A DNA stretch of 41,153 nucleotides, taken from Planctomycetaceae bacterium (GTDB taxonomy: Bacteria; Planctomycetota; Planctomycetia; Pirellulales; Pirellulaceae). A program made the position numbers and the translations under genes. The notes under the pieces are model-generated. The model did no database searches. It was not told the origin of the DNA and saw only the letters and a list, made by a program, of their open reading frames with translations. Below, piece after piece: positions 25,816 to 35,030 of the stretch; the stretch's first letter is position 1; each line of letters begins with the position of its first letter. The stretch spans positions 1 to 41,153 of the forward strand of contig PAQH01000139.1 in the NCBI GenBank assembly GCA_002709225.1, written 5' to 3'.

Positions 25816-26217
25816 TCAGCTAGTCGCAGTGCCGCTTCCGGGCGCAGGCTGAACGCGCTTCTGGATGTCCGTTTCCAGTACACCAAAAACTTGCTCATGG
25901 CGTTGCACAGACATCGAAAGTGCGGCCAATAACCTCTTGGCAGTATAGAAGTTAACGATAATTCTCTGCTTAACCTTAATGGGATCTTTCGGAACTCCCA
26001 TGGGCTGTTGATTGAGACCAAAGTCAATCAACAGCTCTTCAGGCGTGCCAGTCACCCGGCAGAAATTCGCATACAGACTAATCGCATCTGCGTCATCAAC
26101 CTGCACCTGCTGCGGCTGCGCTTGCGGCTGGGCGGGTGCCTGTTGGCCGGAATCGGGGGTCGGCACGGGGGCCTCAACCGGTGCATCGGTCTTCGCGGTG
26201 TCAGCTGCTTTCGCCAT
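25816..26217 (-). CDS. DUF3467 family protein
   Basis: A 133-residue protein. The first ~40 residues are Ala/Pro/Gln-rich and disordered. The conserved core is ISLYANFCRVTGTPEELLID, then FGLNQQPMG, VKQRIIVNFYTAKRLLAAL and HEQVFGVLETDIQKRV, the hallmark of DUF3467. No signal peptide is present, so it is cytosolic. The family has no known biochemical role; the core resembles proteins that pair as small beta-alpha dimers. It is the last gene of the minus-strand adaptor cluster, 259 bp after the PqqD-M50-HlyD gene and just before a strong terminator. Start at ATG 26217 with GGGAG about 9 bases upstream. Linkage to the export genes is positional only. Confidence 0.82.
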   Translation of the reverse strand: MAKAADTAKTDAPVEAPVPTPDSGQQAPAQPQAQPQQVQVDDADAISLYANFCRVTGTPEELLIDFGLNQQPMGVPKDPIKVKQRIIVNFYTAKRLLAALSMSVQRHEQVFGVLETDIQKRVQPAPGSGTATS

Positions 26218-26476
26218 CCTACTTTCTCCCTTCGCTGAGTCTCAACATCTAAACCCAATGAGTCGCGTATACCCTGCTTGAACTCGCAATTGGGTCGCCG
26301 CATCCGTGTTCGGCAAGCCCGGGCATCTGACCTGCGCGGGTTGTCGGACAACGACCGTCAGACAACGATCAAGCAGACTCCTCCCCGGACCATAGCCTAT
26401 TCTGCAAAAATGTGCAGCGTCGATTCGGCAAAAGTTTGCGCCAAACTGGAAGAAAACATCTCACCGCTCACAATGG

Positions 26477-28732
26477 TCACAGCTCGAAATGGAAGGTACG
26501 AACCAGAAAGCGTTTTAAGCGACTTCCCAAGGTCGTGTCCTGCACGTGGATCTTTGCATTCCCCCTCCAGCCGATTTGCAAGCGGGTACTAGCGTCCGTG
26601 CGAGAGGGCATCACCAGTTGCTCGGTCTTCGCCTGGTAGGAAGTACTGATGGGCCGCAGCACTCCAGAAGAATCCTGCGCCGTGTTGAGATCGCCACCCA
26701 GCTGGCTTGCCAGATTGGCGGGACTCACTTTGAGATCCGAACTGGCAATCTCATCAATGGTCGTCTCAATATCCAACCCTGGTAGGGCATCCAGCATGAG
26801 CTGCACGCGATCGCTTTTCTTGATCAACTCGATATCGTTCTGGTCAATCACCAACTCCGCCTGCAAGCGATCCGGATCCCCAATCTGGCAAATCACCTCG
26901 GACGGTGTCACATGCGCGCCCTGGTTGCGTGCTTCCAGGAGTGTCCCAGTCCAGTTGGACAGACGACCATCCTGGGCATTGGACGCTTGACGTGACTCAG
27001 CGGGTATCACCATCCCGGACCCCGGAGATCTTACCTCCAGATCCTCTAGCTGCCCTTTCTTCTCTGCCAACTGATTCTCAAGCGTCGCTTTCAGCTCCTC
27101 CAACGGCGCGATCTGTGATCCCACTGCCCGGTCGTTCGCACGCTGACGCCTCAGTGAACGCAGCTGTATCTTAGCCTGCTCAAGCTGACCGTCCAATTGT
27201 CTCACCGCGAGCTTCAAATCAAGGTTTTCAAAGTCCGCGATCGGAGCACCTTTCTCGACACGGGCTCCACTCGTGACCTTCATTTTTTTCAGGCGGCCCG
27301 GGACCTTCACAAAGACCCGTTTCGCGTCCACGGGCACCAGAGTTAATGTGCAATCAATGTGATAAGGCAAAGGCACCGTAACAACAAACGTCACCACGGC
27401 GGCTGCGGCCAAGAACGTCAAGGCCAGGCGATGTTTCTTCACTTTGTGCATCCTCCCTGGGACGTAAAAAAACTTTGCCAATTTGTAGAACGGCTGCACG
27501 ATCAAGCCAAAAAAACCTGCGAACGCGACAATCTGTCCCAACACCTTCAAGCCATATGGCTCCAGCGCCTTGTTCAAGAACATGACAATCGAAAACACGA
27601 TCACCCACCGATAAACCACCGAAGCGGCGGTATACAGTCCGAAAAAGAAACGCTTCTGCTGTGGCAAAAAAGGGCTTTCCGGCTGTTCGATACCCAGACA
27701 GAGCGCGGTCAGAAAACGGCGCGTGATCTCGGTCGACTTTTGCCGCAAGTTGGGAATTTCAATGAGATCCATGAGGATGTAGTAACCATCAAATCGCAGC
27801 AACGGATTGCCGTTAAACAGCAGCGTACTGACGGAGCAGACGAACATCACACTCAAAGACAATTGATTGATCAGCACACCTGGCGTACTGAACCACCAGA
27901 TAAACGTCGCGACCGAGGCAAAGAACATCTCGACATACATGCCTGAGGCGCCAATAAAGACCCGGTGCCACTTGTTCGGCAACATCCATGAATCCGAAAC
28001 GTTGCAGTAGAGCGCGGGAGTAAAAACCAGCAACATGAAACCCATTTCGTGGCACTCGCCACCAAACCGCTTGCAGGTCAGACCGTGCCCGAATTCATGA
28101 CAGACCTTGACCCCCGCCATCGTGATTCCCAGGTAGATCCAGTTACTGGGCCCAAAGAATTGATGAAAAGTAGGCAAGCGAGATTGGAACTCCCCAAATT
28201 GCACCGCCACCAGCGTCAACGCACTGAGACCAAACAGCAGCAACACCACGATCATCAACGGCGAAAAAAACCACCCCGTCCAGGGGTAGATGGTGTTGAG
28301 GATCTTCTCCGGATCGATCCCTCGCCAACGAACGGCAAACACATTCGACAATTTCCCTAAGAGTTCACGCCGTTTCTTCTGATCACCGCGTGACTTCAAT
28401 TGCACGCCCTGCCCTGAGGCGCTGGAGGTGACTAGGCCGCTACGGTGCAAGGTGCCTACAAATTGCTGCAGATCCTGAAAGGTCACTTTCTGGGGCGGAA
28501 ACAAGTCCTCAAACCGCTCCTTGATATCGTTCATGCTGGTGCTGCCATCCAGCATGCAGAGTATTTCATACTCCTCTTCATGAAACCGAAAATAGTTGAG
28601 GCCCACGGGCTCTTTGACAACCCAGTAGGCGCGGCCGTGATAACGCTGCCGGCGGGCCGACAAGTCGGCCCGCATACGGAGCGCAACGGGGCGTGAGACA
28701 CTGCTCACCATGCTGTCAGCTAAGGTGGCCAT
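26477..28732 (-). CDS. PqqD-like / M50 zinc metalloprotease / HlyD adaptor fusion
   Basis: A 751-residue membrane protein with three parts. Residues ~35-105 form a PqqD-like winged helix (YWVVKEPVGLNYFRFHEEEY, then FVGTLHRSGLV), the fold that binds peptide leaders in several peptide-maturation systems. Residues ~150-430 are a site-2-protease-type membrane region with the zinc motif HEFGH at 212-216 and FDGYYILMD with Asp315 as third ligand; LYCNVSDSWMLPNKWHRVFI and LLFNGNPLLRFDG are strongly conserved in this 'peptide zinc metalloprotease' group. From ~440 a membrane helix leads to a periplasmic HlyD/lipoyl part with a coiled-coil hairpin (about 505-570). It probably cleaves or escorts a peptide or protein through the envelope. 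It follows the simple HlyD gene by 72 bp. The substrate is unknown. Confidence 0.88.
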   Translation of the reverse strand: MATLADSMVSSVSRPVALRMRADLSARRQRYHGRAYWVVKEPVGLNYFRFHEEEYEILCMLDGSTSMNDIKERFEDLFPPQKVTFQDLQQFVGTLHRSGLVTSSASGQGVQLKSRGDQKKRRELLGKLSNVFAVRWRGIDPEKILNTIYPWTGWFFSPLMIVVLLLFGLSALTLVAVQFGEFQSRLPTFHQFFGPSNWIYLGITMAGVKVCHEFGHGLTCKRFGGECHEMGFMLLVFTPALYCNVSDSWMLPNKWHRVFIGASGMYVEMFFASVATFIWWFSTPGVLINQLSLSVMFVCSVSTLLFNGNPLLRFDGYYILMDLIEIPNLRQKSTEITRRFLTALCLGIEQPESPFLPQQKRFFFGLYTAASVVYRWVIVFSIVMFLNKALEPYGLKVLGQIVAFAGFFGLIVQPFYKLAKFFYVPGRMHKVKKHRLALTFLAAAAVVTFVVTVPLPYHIDCTLTLVPVDAKRVFVKVPGRLKKMKVTSGARVEKGAPIADFENLDLKLAVRQLDGQLEQAKIQLRSLRRQRANDRAVGSQIAPLEELKATLENQLAEKKGQLEDLEVRSPGSGMVIPAESRQASNAQDGRLSNWTGTLLEARNQGAHVTPSEVICQIGDPDRLQAELVIDQNDIELIKKSDRVQLMLDALPGLDIETTIDEIASSDLKVSPANLASQLGGDLNTAQDSSGVLRPISTSYQAKTEQLVMPSRTDASTRLQIGWRGNAKIHVQDTTLGSRLKRFLVRTFHFEL

Positions 28733-28804
28733 CGGAAAGCTTCAACGGTGAGTCTGCGACCGCACGCAAGCCTGCCCGGTACGGTCCGCGGGGCGCTACG
28801 GGCT

Positions 28805-29824
28805 TCATTCAGGAAACGACAGCGGGAGCAGTTCAATGTTCATCTGGGTGGACATTCCAGGCCGCAACAGCCAATGCCCCGCGTACTGCTGGTTCTCGAC
28901 TTCGGCACGGACCTGGTAGTCTCCCTTCTCATCCACTTCCGGACTCACGTAGACAATCTTCCCCAGAAACAGGCGATTGCCAAACACGCGTTTGACCGCG
29001 TTTGGTTCGTCCTCCGAATCCTCTATCTCTGAGACATCCAACCTCACGCGCACGGGTTGGTTGAAGACCTGCTGTGGCAAGAACTCGGTGGCAGAGAGAA
29101 AGCCTTCCACATAGAGTCGGTCCATACGAATAATCCGCAAGATCGGCTCCCCCTGGCCAATCCACTCACCCTGGTCTTTGAAGCGTTCGGCGACCACGCC
29201 AGCCAGGGGAGATTTGATTTGCCGCCGCTCCAACTCATTCAGCACCGCGTTCAGTTCGGCTTGCCGAACGTTCACCGTCTGTCCGGAAACGGCATGATTG
29301 TGCACCGCAACTTCGGACTGCAATGCGGCTCGCTCCGCATTCAATTCCTGACGGCGAATTTCGTTGTCCGGCACGGCGCCCTGGGAACGCTTGTTAATCG
29401 CATACGATGACGTCACTTCCGCTTCCGCCACCAGGCGGGATGCTTCAGCCGCCCGCACGTTGACCGATTCCGAAGCGTTGTCGACTTCCCCATCTTTGTC
29501 ATCATCGATGCCATTGAGTTCCGCATCCTCTTGCGCCGCTGCCAATTGCGCTGCGGCAGCCTCTTTGCGCAACAGGGCATCACTCTGGTCCATCTGACCC
29601 AGCAGCTGGTCTTTCTCGATCATTGTCCCTTCGCGGACGTCGAGTAAGCGCAGCAGCCCCAGTTCGGTCGCCGAAACCATGACGTCATCCATGGCGGTAA
29701 CAATACAATTCCGGAGTTCCTCGGACCTGGGTTCCTCGGACACCGCGTCGGCATCGTCGGCCGCCTGTTGCGGAGCAAGTGGGCCCGACAAAACCAGCGC
29801 GGCAATCAACACAGAAGCGTGCAT
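28805..29824 (-). CDS. HlyD-family periplasmic adaptor with an acidic DxDxDG insert
   Basis: A 339-residue membrane-fusion-type adaptor. The N-terminus MHASVLIAALVLSG is a signal peptide or anchor. The first lipoyl half is VMVSATELGLLRLLDVREGTMIEKDQLLG, followed by a long alpha-hairpin whose tip is near KRSQGAVPDNEIRRQEL. The second lipoyl half is IKSPLAGVVAERFKDQGEWIGQGEPILRI, and a beta-barrel follows. Within the first hairpin helix lies NGIDDDKDGEVDNASES, a calcium-loop-like sequence not normally found in adaptors. GGAG seven bases before the ATG at 29824 fixes the start over the GTG at 29848. It is the middle gene of the three-adaptor operon, with gaps of 136 and 72 bp. Such adaptors bridge an inner-membrane pump and an outer-membrane channel; neither is in this window. 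Confidence 0.86.
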   Translation of the reverse strand: MHASVLIAALVLSGPLAPQQAADDADAVSEEPRSEELRNCIVTAMDDVMVSATELGLLRLLDVREGTMIEKDQLLGQMDQSDALLRKEAAAAQLAAAQEDAELNGIDDDKDGEVDNASESVNVRAAEASRLVAEAEVTSSYAINKRSQGAVPDNEIRRQELNAERAALQSEVAVHNHAVSGQTVNVRQAELNAVLNELERRQIKSPLAGVVAERFKDQGEWIGQGEPILRIIRMDRLYVEGFLSATEFLPQQVFNQPVRVRLDVSEIEDSEDEPNAVKRVFGNRLFLGKIVYVSPEVDEKGDYQVRAEVENQQYAGHWLLRPGMSTQMNIELLPLSFPE

Positions 29825-29960
29825 TCCAACACTCCAGATTACAGGCACAAAACGATGCGAATTATTTCCAGAACAGTGTTCGCAGGTCTACGTGTTCGCA
29901 GAAAGCCGTTAGCACCACGAGCTCCCACGGGTAGCCCGTCCCATTCGGCCCGCCGCTCCA

Positions 29961-32093
29961 CTAGAACAATACCTTCCGCTCAATCCATTCCCAAACCTCA
30001 TGCAACCAGACGTAACCAACTGCCCTTTGACCGCAATAGACTTTGGCGGTCACCGACATCCCCGGGCGCAGATCCATTTGCGCCAGATCTTCCTTGGTGA
30101 TGCTGACGCGAATTCGCACACTCGGCCCCGCTTCACGGTCGACGACATCAGCGCGGCTCTGAATATCATTCTTCGCAGCGACCTTACCGAGGTGCTCACG
30201 GTCCGGCGCACTGGCCAAGATGTACCTGACGGGCAGCGCCTCGTCGCGTGCTTGCGCTGCCAAGACATGGCCGATCCGACGTTCAGGCATTTCAATTTCC
30301 AGCTCCCAATCGGCAGCCTCGGGAACATAACCGGCTTCACCTACCCCGGTCTTGGCCACCGTCAGCAAGACCTGCCCCGCTTGTACGGGTCTCCCCAAGA
30401 GCAAGCCTTCGACATCCCAGGTAATGACTTGGCCCGCAATCGGACTGTACACGACCAGCCGGTCCATTTTTTGTTTCAGCAGCTCGCGTTGCTCCTCCAA
30501 GCTGCGAACCTGGCCCTTCAATTGCTCCATCTGCGCGGCCAGACGACTTCTTTCTTCCCGCGTCATACCGCGGCGGTTGCCCAGCAGGGAAGATTCCACC
30601 GCAAGCAGTTGCGATCGGGCCTGATTCAATTCGCCGACAACGTCCTCAAACTGCACCTGCAGGTCCGGGTTCTCAATCTCCAGCAATGCGTAGGTTTCGA
30701 TTTGTTCCGGCGCCAACTCTGTGGCCGGTGCGGCCTGGACTGGATCACCGTGCTTTTTGTAAACGACCTTGATTTCACCCGTTTCATTGGCAAACACATC
30801 GCGTTTTGCGGTGGGCTGCAGCGTGCCTTCGCATTTCATATTGAAGTCCGCCTGCACGAGACATAAAACCAACGCCAGCACGATCACCAGGACGGCTGCC
30901 GAGAGTGTCTTGGGCAAGTTACGCGCCTGCGTGATGACGCGTGAACGTCCCAGCATCCGCCACAAAGGCATCAACAGAATTCCGTCATGTGTCAGCGCAT
31001 TGGAAACCGCCCGTGCCGTGTGCTCGTAGACCAGGTCAACGCGGGGGGTAACAACCTCGGGCGGCAAGTCGATTTCAATTTGTTCAATAATCAGCGCCCC
31101 GATGATCTCTCGATCTTCCGGGTTCTCCGCTGGCTTTCCGGCGGCCTGATTTCGAGTTAACTGCTGGTCGGGATCTGGGCGACGCAAAGGGAGCACCGCG
31201 ACCGCCTTGGCATAGGACTCTTCGACATATTCATCGAGGGCGTCCTCGATTTGCGGTGGCAGGTCTTCTTTCTCTCCCTCGTACCACAGCGGCTCTCCCG
31301 TCGCGGCCACTTTCGTTGCCAGCTGATTCAAAGCTTGTACGATGTTCGAGCGTGACTCGATCGTATCCTGACCGCTAATCGCCATCACGTTACATTTACG
31401 GCCGCGCTTGATACAAACGCAAACCCGGTCACAGCCGATCAACCGTCGCCCTTCGTTGACCGCGGTAAAACAGGTTTCCCCGAGATCCAGTTGATTGTGC
31501 ACAAGTCTGGAAAAATGGTCGGCTTGCGCCCACAAGGAGTGGCGATCGCTGAACTGGCGGATCTTTTGCGCCTTAACCCACTCTGCCGCCAACTCGCACA
31601 TCTGAACAAGAAATCGCAGATAGCCACGCTGGGTCGCCGGCTGGGCATTGGCTCGCTGAAAAATTTCGACGACTCCAACCACACCTTCATGGCCCTGCAG
31701 CGGGGCCAAAACCAGCAAGTAGTCCGTGGGATTGCGACCCAACTGGTTTTCAGCAAGCCCGGACATGGGCGGTACCAGCTGCGCTTCATTTCGCTGGACT
31801 ACATTCCCCAGGACCCGCATGTGCTGGGCTGCATCTTCCGAATCCGCCTCCAACAACGGATCGCTGAGATTGATCTGGTACGCCAGCCTGGGACGTTTAC
31901 CAGCCTCGACCAGCCAGACCGCCCCCCCCACCGCGGCCAGTGCCGCCACCACGCGCTGTAGAAACGCCGCATAGTAATCGCTGTCGGAGAGTTCACTCTT
32001 GGACAGCTGGGCAATTTCACCGACCAGCGCGCGGATCTGCTGTTTCGTCTGCTCAATTGTCTCGGTAGGCACCGAGGAAGGTTCCGACGACAT
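29961..32093 (-). CDS. GAF-domain HlyD adaptor, membrane-spanning
   Basis: About 710 residues from the ATG at 32093; a GTG at 32108 is possible. Residues ~40-180 and ~200-380 look like two GAF domains on the cytosolic side (for example RVVAALAAVGGAVWLVEAG and LVLAPLQGHEGVVGVVEIFQR in the first; LIGCDRVCVCIKRG and IIGALIIEQIEI in the second). One membrane helix follows at about 406-424 (LSAAVLVIVLALVLCLVQA). The periplasmic HlyD part has the first lipoyl half (KRDVFANETGEIKVVYKKHGD), a coiled-coil hairpin around 480-550 and the second lipoyl half (LVVYSPIAGQVITWDVEG). GAF domains bind small ligands or mediate dimers, so this adaptor may couple an intracellular signal to export. It is first in the operon with the other two adaptors. 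Confidence 0.85.
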   Translation of the reverse strand: MSSEPSSVPTETIEQTKQQIRALVGEIAQLSKSELSDSDYYAAFLQRVVAALAAVGGAVWLVEAGKRPRLAYQINLSDPLLEADSEDAAQHMRVLGNVVQRNEAQLVPPMSGLAENQLGRNPTDYLLVLAPLQGHEGVVGVVEIFQRANAQPATQRGYLRFLVQMCELAAEWVKAQKIRQFSDRHSLWAQADHFSRLVHNQLDLGETCFTAVNEGRRLIGCDRVCVCIKRGRKCNVMAISGQDTIESRSNIVQALNQLATKVAATGEPLWYEGEKEDLPPQIEDALDEYVEESYAKAVAVLPLRRPDPDQQLTRNQAAGKPAENPEDREIIGALIIEQIEIDLPPEVVTPRVDLVYEHTARAVSNALTHDGILLMPLWRMLGRSRVITQARNLPKTLSAAVLVIVLALVLCLVQADFNMKCEGTLQPTAKRDVFANETGEIKVVYKKHGDPVQAAPATELAPEQIETYALLEIENPDLQVQFEDVVGELNQARSQLLAVESSLLGNRRGMTREERSRLAAQMEQLKGQVRSLEEQRELLKQKMDRLVVYSPIAGQVITWDVEGLLLGRPVQAGQVLLTVAKTGVGEAGYVPEAADWELEIEMPERRIGHVLAAQARDEALPVRYILASAPDREHLGKVAAKNDIQSRADVVDREAGPSVRIRVSITKEDLAQMDLRPGMSVTAKVYCGQRAVGYVWLHEVWEWIERKVLF

Positions 32094-32108
32094 ATCCGTC
32101 ACCACCAC

Positions 32109-32596
32109 GAAGGATCACCACCGCGACGTCCTGACACGTGCGCAGGCAAAAAAACAAACATCGACCCTCATTACCGTCTCGGCAGAGTTCACCGCAGCCG
32201 GTAACAAGGGGCGTGAGAAATCGGCCGGAAAGCCAAACAGAGCTTCCGGTTTTGTCACTCGTAGCACGATCGTCCAAATTCCGCCAGCCAGAAAACCAAC
32301 AGCCGGTCGAGATAGCGACGACGATCGCCCGCTGGCGTCAGGCTCCCGCACCGCCAGAAATCGGCCCCTTCTGCGCAAACCACGCATTTTCCGCGAATGC
32401 CGCCCAAACGGCACAAAACGCAAATTAATACGGCCCCGACCAGTCGCCCATCACACCGGAACACCTCTCTTGAACGTAAACGTTTTCCCCGCTTCGGGTC
32501 AAACAAAATGCTCAAACACGGTCCAGCGGCGTTCGGCAGGGCTCCAGCGTGACTCGCGGCAAGGCGAAACGCGGTAAACCGACTGTCACCACACCA
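32109..32596. other. Long intergenic region between GAF-HlyD and BshB1-like genes
   Basis: About 540 bp separate the two minus-strand genes (32094-32645). Apart from the inverted repeat at 32597-32625 I see no gene. The plus-strand open frames here have arginine/proline-rich random composition. The adaptor-operon promoter should lie in this region, but no hexamer pair is convincing. Confidence 0.4.
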
Positions 32597-32625
32597 CAGT
32601 TTAGGTCACAGTTGCTCCTAAACTG
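32597..32625 (-). terminator. 9-bp inverted repeat downstream of the BshB1-like gene
   Basis: CAGTTTAGG and CCTAAACTG pair perfectly around an 11-base loop, 21 bp past the stop of the minus-strand deacetylase gene. There is no T-run, so it is either a weak terminator or a transcript-stabilising hairpin. Confidence 0.4.
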
Positions 32626-32645
32626 GGAGAAAAGCGAAACTGAAA

Positions 32646-33392
32646 TCACCTGGCCGACGCGGGAAACACTAAATCCATCAAATTTGTCGCCCCAATGACC
32701 CGCGGATGGACGAACACTTCGCCAGCCGCAAACCCGGCACTCGACCCGGCGGCCAGGGCCGCTCCACGAATCCGCTCGAAGACGTGTTCCTTGGCCGGGG
32801 GAAATTGGGTTTGATAGCAGCGTACCGAAGCCAACTTGGTCTCCAACGTCTCGCTGATGTCACAAACAAAATGGCTAGGAAAGCCATCCAGAGTGGCCGG
32901 TTCAAACGCCAGTCGGAAGTAGAGCTGCGCTGACACGGTATGCACTGGCAACCCGTCAAAAACCTCATCCCACTTGGTCAAGCGCGAGTAGAACACGGCG
33001 GCATCCGTAATCAACATTGCCTGCCAATGGTCGGGAGACGCCAAAGGGGTCTTGTCGCCAAACCCGATCACTACCCGCGGCCGATAGCGCCGAAACTCTT
33101 TGGCAAGCGCCACACGGGCCTCGAAGTTGTCAAACAACTTGCGGTTTGGCAAATCAAGTGTGATCCGACGGTGAACCCCCAGTACGGTTGCCGCCTGCTG
33201 GGCTTCAGCGAGCCGTACTTCTGGACCCGGCGACAGCGGCGTCGGCTCGCCATCCGTCAAATCGACAACGCCAACCCGATAGCCCTGCTGCACCAGTCGT
33301 GCAAGGGTGCCTCCACAGGCGATCTCGACGTCGTCGGGGTGTGCCCCCACAGCCATTACGTCGAGCCGCTCATCATCATTCAGTGATGCCAC
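32646..33392 (-). CDS. bshB1: PIG-L deacetylase, BshB1-like
   Basis: A 248-residue zinc-dependent de-N-acetylase. The metal site is [14 protein letters not shown] (residues 16-29), with [20 protein letters not shown] as the later histidine block. [14 protein letters not shown] and the overall length match BshB1, which removes acetyl from GlcNAc-malate in bacillithiol synthesis. Other LmbE-type roles cannot be excluded, and no bshA or bshC is seen here. The GTG at 33392 lies 17 bases inside the end of cobL, so the two are probably translationally coupled. There is no good ribosome site; ATG 33356 would cut into the metal-site strand and is unlikely. Cytosolic. Confidence 0.75.
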   Translation of the reverse strand: MASLNDDERLDVMAVGAHPDDVEIACGGTLARLVQQGYRVGVVDLTDGEPTPLSPGPEVRLAEAQQAATVLGVHRRITLDLPNRKLFDNFEARVALAKEFRRYRPRVVIGFGDKTPLASPDHWQAMLITDAAVFYSRLTKWDEVFDGLPVHTVSAQLYFRLAFEPATLDGFPSHFVCDISETLETKLASVRCYQTQFPPAKEHVFERIRGAALAAGSSAGFAAGEVFVHPRVIGATNLMDLVFPASAR

Positions 33393-34653
33393 GTTTTGAC
33401 TCTTTTGGTTTTGACTCTTTTATGGCTGCGATCACATAAGTCGGATTGAGAGATTCGAAACGCATACGCTCAAACTGAAACACACCCCGCGCGACATTGA
33501 CCATCCAGACATTCACTTGATCCGTTCGCGCACCGAGCAAAGCGCGCAGCGAGGCCAAATCTTCGACGGCAGCCACGTTTACGACAAGCCGCCCTCCCGG
33601 GCAAAGTCGATCCCAGGCAAGTTCGACCAGGCGTTGTACCTGGCGACCCGTCCCACCCACGAACACTGCGTCGGCGCCTGGCAAGTCATCCCATGCTGCG
33701 GGGGCTTCACCAAGCACCGCTGTGAGGTTACCGATCCCAAAACGCTCGGCGTTGGCGGCGATTAACTGGTGATCGTCCGGGTCCATTTCAATCGCGTAAA
33801 CGTGCCCTTGGCTCGCGATCTGCGCAGCCTCGATGGCAACCGAACCGCTCCCCGCCCCCACATCCCAGACAATACTGCTGGGCTTCAATTCCAGTTCCGC
33901 CAGCGCCATCGAACGCACTTCCGCAGGCGTCAGTAAGCCGCGTTTCGGGCGCGATTGCAGAAAAGCTTCGTCAGGGTTCCCGAAAATGCGTCGCCCGGTT
34001 CCCTCCGACGGATGGTCCGGGACATCAGGCTGCCGCACTAAAATCATCACGTTCAAAGGCGAGAACTTTCGCTGTGCGACATCCGCCACCGACCCCTGCG
34101 TCACTCTCTCATCCGGCGCACCGAGGTTCTCGCACACGTAAACCAGGAAGTAATCGATCCGAGATTCCAGCAAGGCCTGTGCGACCTGATTGGGCGGAAT
34201 CTCCTCGGTCGTAAACAGACCGATCTTTTCAGCGGTGCGCACTCGTTCCACGACACGCTCAAGCTGCTGGCTCGCCAAATTCGTCAAGTAAGCTTCATCC
34301 CAACTTTCTTTGACTCGGGCAAATGCTAGTTGCATCGTGCTGACATGAGGAACAACCTCGAAACGTTCCTTCCCCAATTGTCCGCACAGATACCGAGCGA
34401 TCCCGTAAAACAACGGATCCCCGGTGGCGAGGACCACAATCCGGCGTTCAGGATGCTCTCCAATCAATTTCACCGCGTCATCAAAGCTGGCACCGATTTC
34501 TACGTGCTCTGCTTGGTGATTGGTAACCATCTCCAGCGTGGCGGCAGGGCCCACGATGATCTCGGCATCGTCAATCACCTGCTGCGCGAGAACCGTCAAA
34601 CCCGCGACCCCGTCATCGCCGATTCCGATGATGTAAATCTTCTGTGGAGACAC
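33376..34653 (-). CDS. cobL: Precorrin-6Y C5,15-methyltransferase, decarboxylating (CbiE-CbiT fusion)
   Basis: A 425-residue bifunctional enzyme of cobalamin (B12) synthesis. The N-terminal CbiE-type tetrapyrrole methylase starts [16 protein letters not shown] and carries [17 protein letters not shown]. The C-terminal CbiT-type methyltransferase contains [20 protein letters not shown], then [16 protein letters not shown] (SAM loop), [11 protein letters not shown] and DAVFVGGTG. Together they methylate C5 and C15 and remove the acetate side-chain carboxyl. The GTG at 34653 has AAGG six bases upstream and gives the standard start; the frame continues to a TTG at 34719. The gene overlaps the downstream BshB1-like gene by 17 bp. 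No other cob/cbi gene is in the window. Confidence 0.9.
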   Translation of the reverse strand: MSPQKIYIIGIGDDGVAGLTVLAQQVIDDAEIIVGPAATLEMVTNHQAEHVEIGASFDDAVKLIGEHPERRIVVLATGDPLFYGIARYLCGQLGKERFEVVPHVSTMQLAFARVKESWDEAYLTNLASQQLERVVERVRTAEKIGLFTTEEIPPNQVAQALLESRIDYFLVYVCENLGAPDERVTQGSVADVAQRKFSPLNVMILVRQPDVPDHPSEGTGRRIFGNPDEAFLQSRPKRGLLTPAEVRSMALAELELKPSSIVWDVGAGSGSVAIEAAQIASQGHVYAIEMDPDDHQLIAANAERFGIGNLTAVLGEAPAAWDDLPGADAVFVGGTGRQVQRLVELAWDRLCPGGRLVVNVAAVEDLASLRALLGARTDQVNVWMVNVARGVFQFERMRFESLNPTYVIAAIKESKPKESKRGITE

Positions 34654-35002
34654 ACCGCGCCTTGAAAAAATAGAGAGGCCGTAAATCAGCCCGCCCGCGG
34701 ACTGACCAAACCACGTCAAACGCTGGCATTTTTTGGCAGAAGCACGCCACTGTCAACTGTCCACCGCTGGCATGCGTTGCCGATGAGCACTGGCACCGCG
34801 TCAGGAAGCCGCCAACCGGCGGTCTCAGCCTCTTCAGATCCGGTCGTGCTGCAGGCCGCATCACCGGGCCCACAACAAGTACCCCGACAACCGACATGCG
34901 CTGCTGTATTCCTGGCCACCGGGCTACGAATGGCGGTAGCCTAGTTCCGGATGCGACAACGGCAATCCGCACCCTCCACTCCAACTACCAGGTAAGACAG
35001 AG
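34654..35002. other. Gene-poor stretch between cobL and tRNA-Glu
   Basis: About 350 bp with no credible gene by homology. Two overlapping minus-strand frames are open across it (34716-34919 and 34613-34984), giving Cys/Gly-rich and Arg/Val-rich products. A B12-box-like string was seen but other cobalamin-riboswitch elements are missing. It may be an interspersed repeat or a decayed gene. Confidence 0.35.
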
Positions 35003-35028
35003 CAGCAAAGATAAACAGCAAAGATAAA
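35003..35028. repeat. Perfect 13-bp tandem duplication beside the tRNA
   Basis: CAGCAAAGATAAA occurs twice in direct succession immediately downstream of the tRNA-Glu 3' end. Confidence 0.8.
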
Positions 35029-35030
35029 AA

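Noticed and set aside
31999..32577. Plus-strand frame of 192 codons in the region upstream of the GAF-HlyD gene
   Set aside because: Starts inside the opposite GAF gene, Arg/Pro/Thr-rich random composition, no ribosome site and no recognisable motif.
34720..34984. Cobalamin riboswitch upstream of cobL
   Set aside because: A string resembling part of the B12 box (GCCAGGAATACAGCAGC) occurs on the minus strand, but I could not find the GCCACTG, GGGAA or CCCCGCAACTG elements, and the box lacks the ACCTGCC end.
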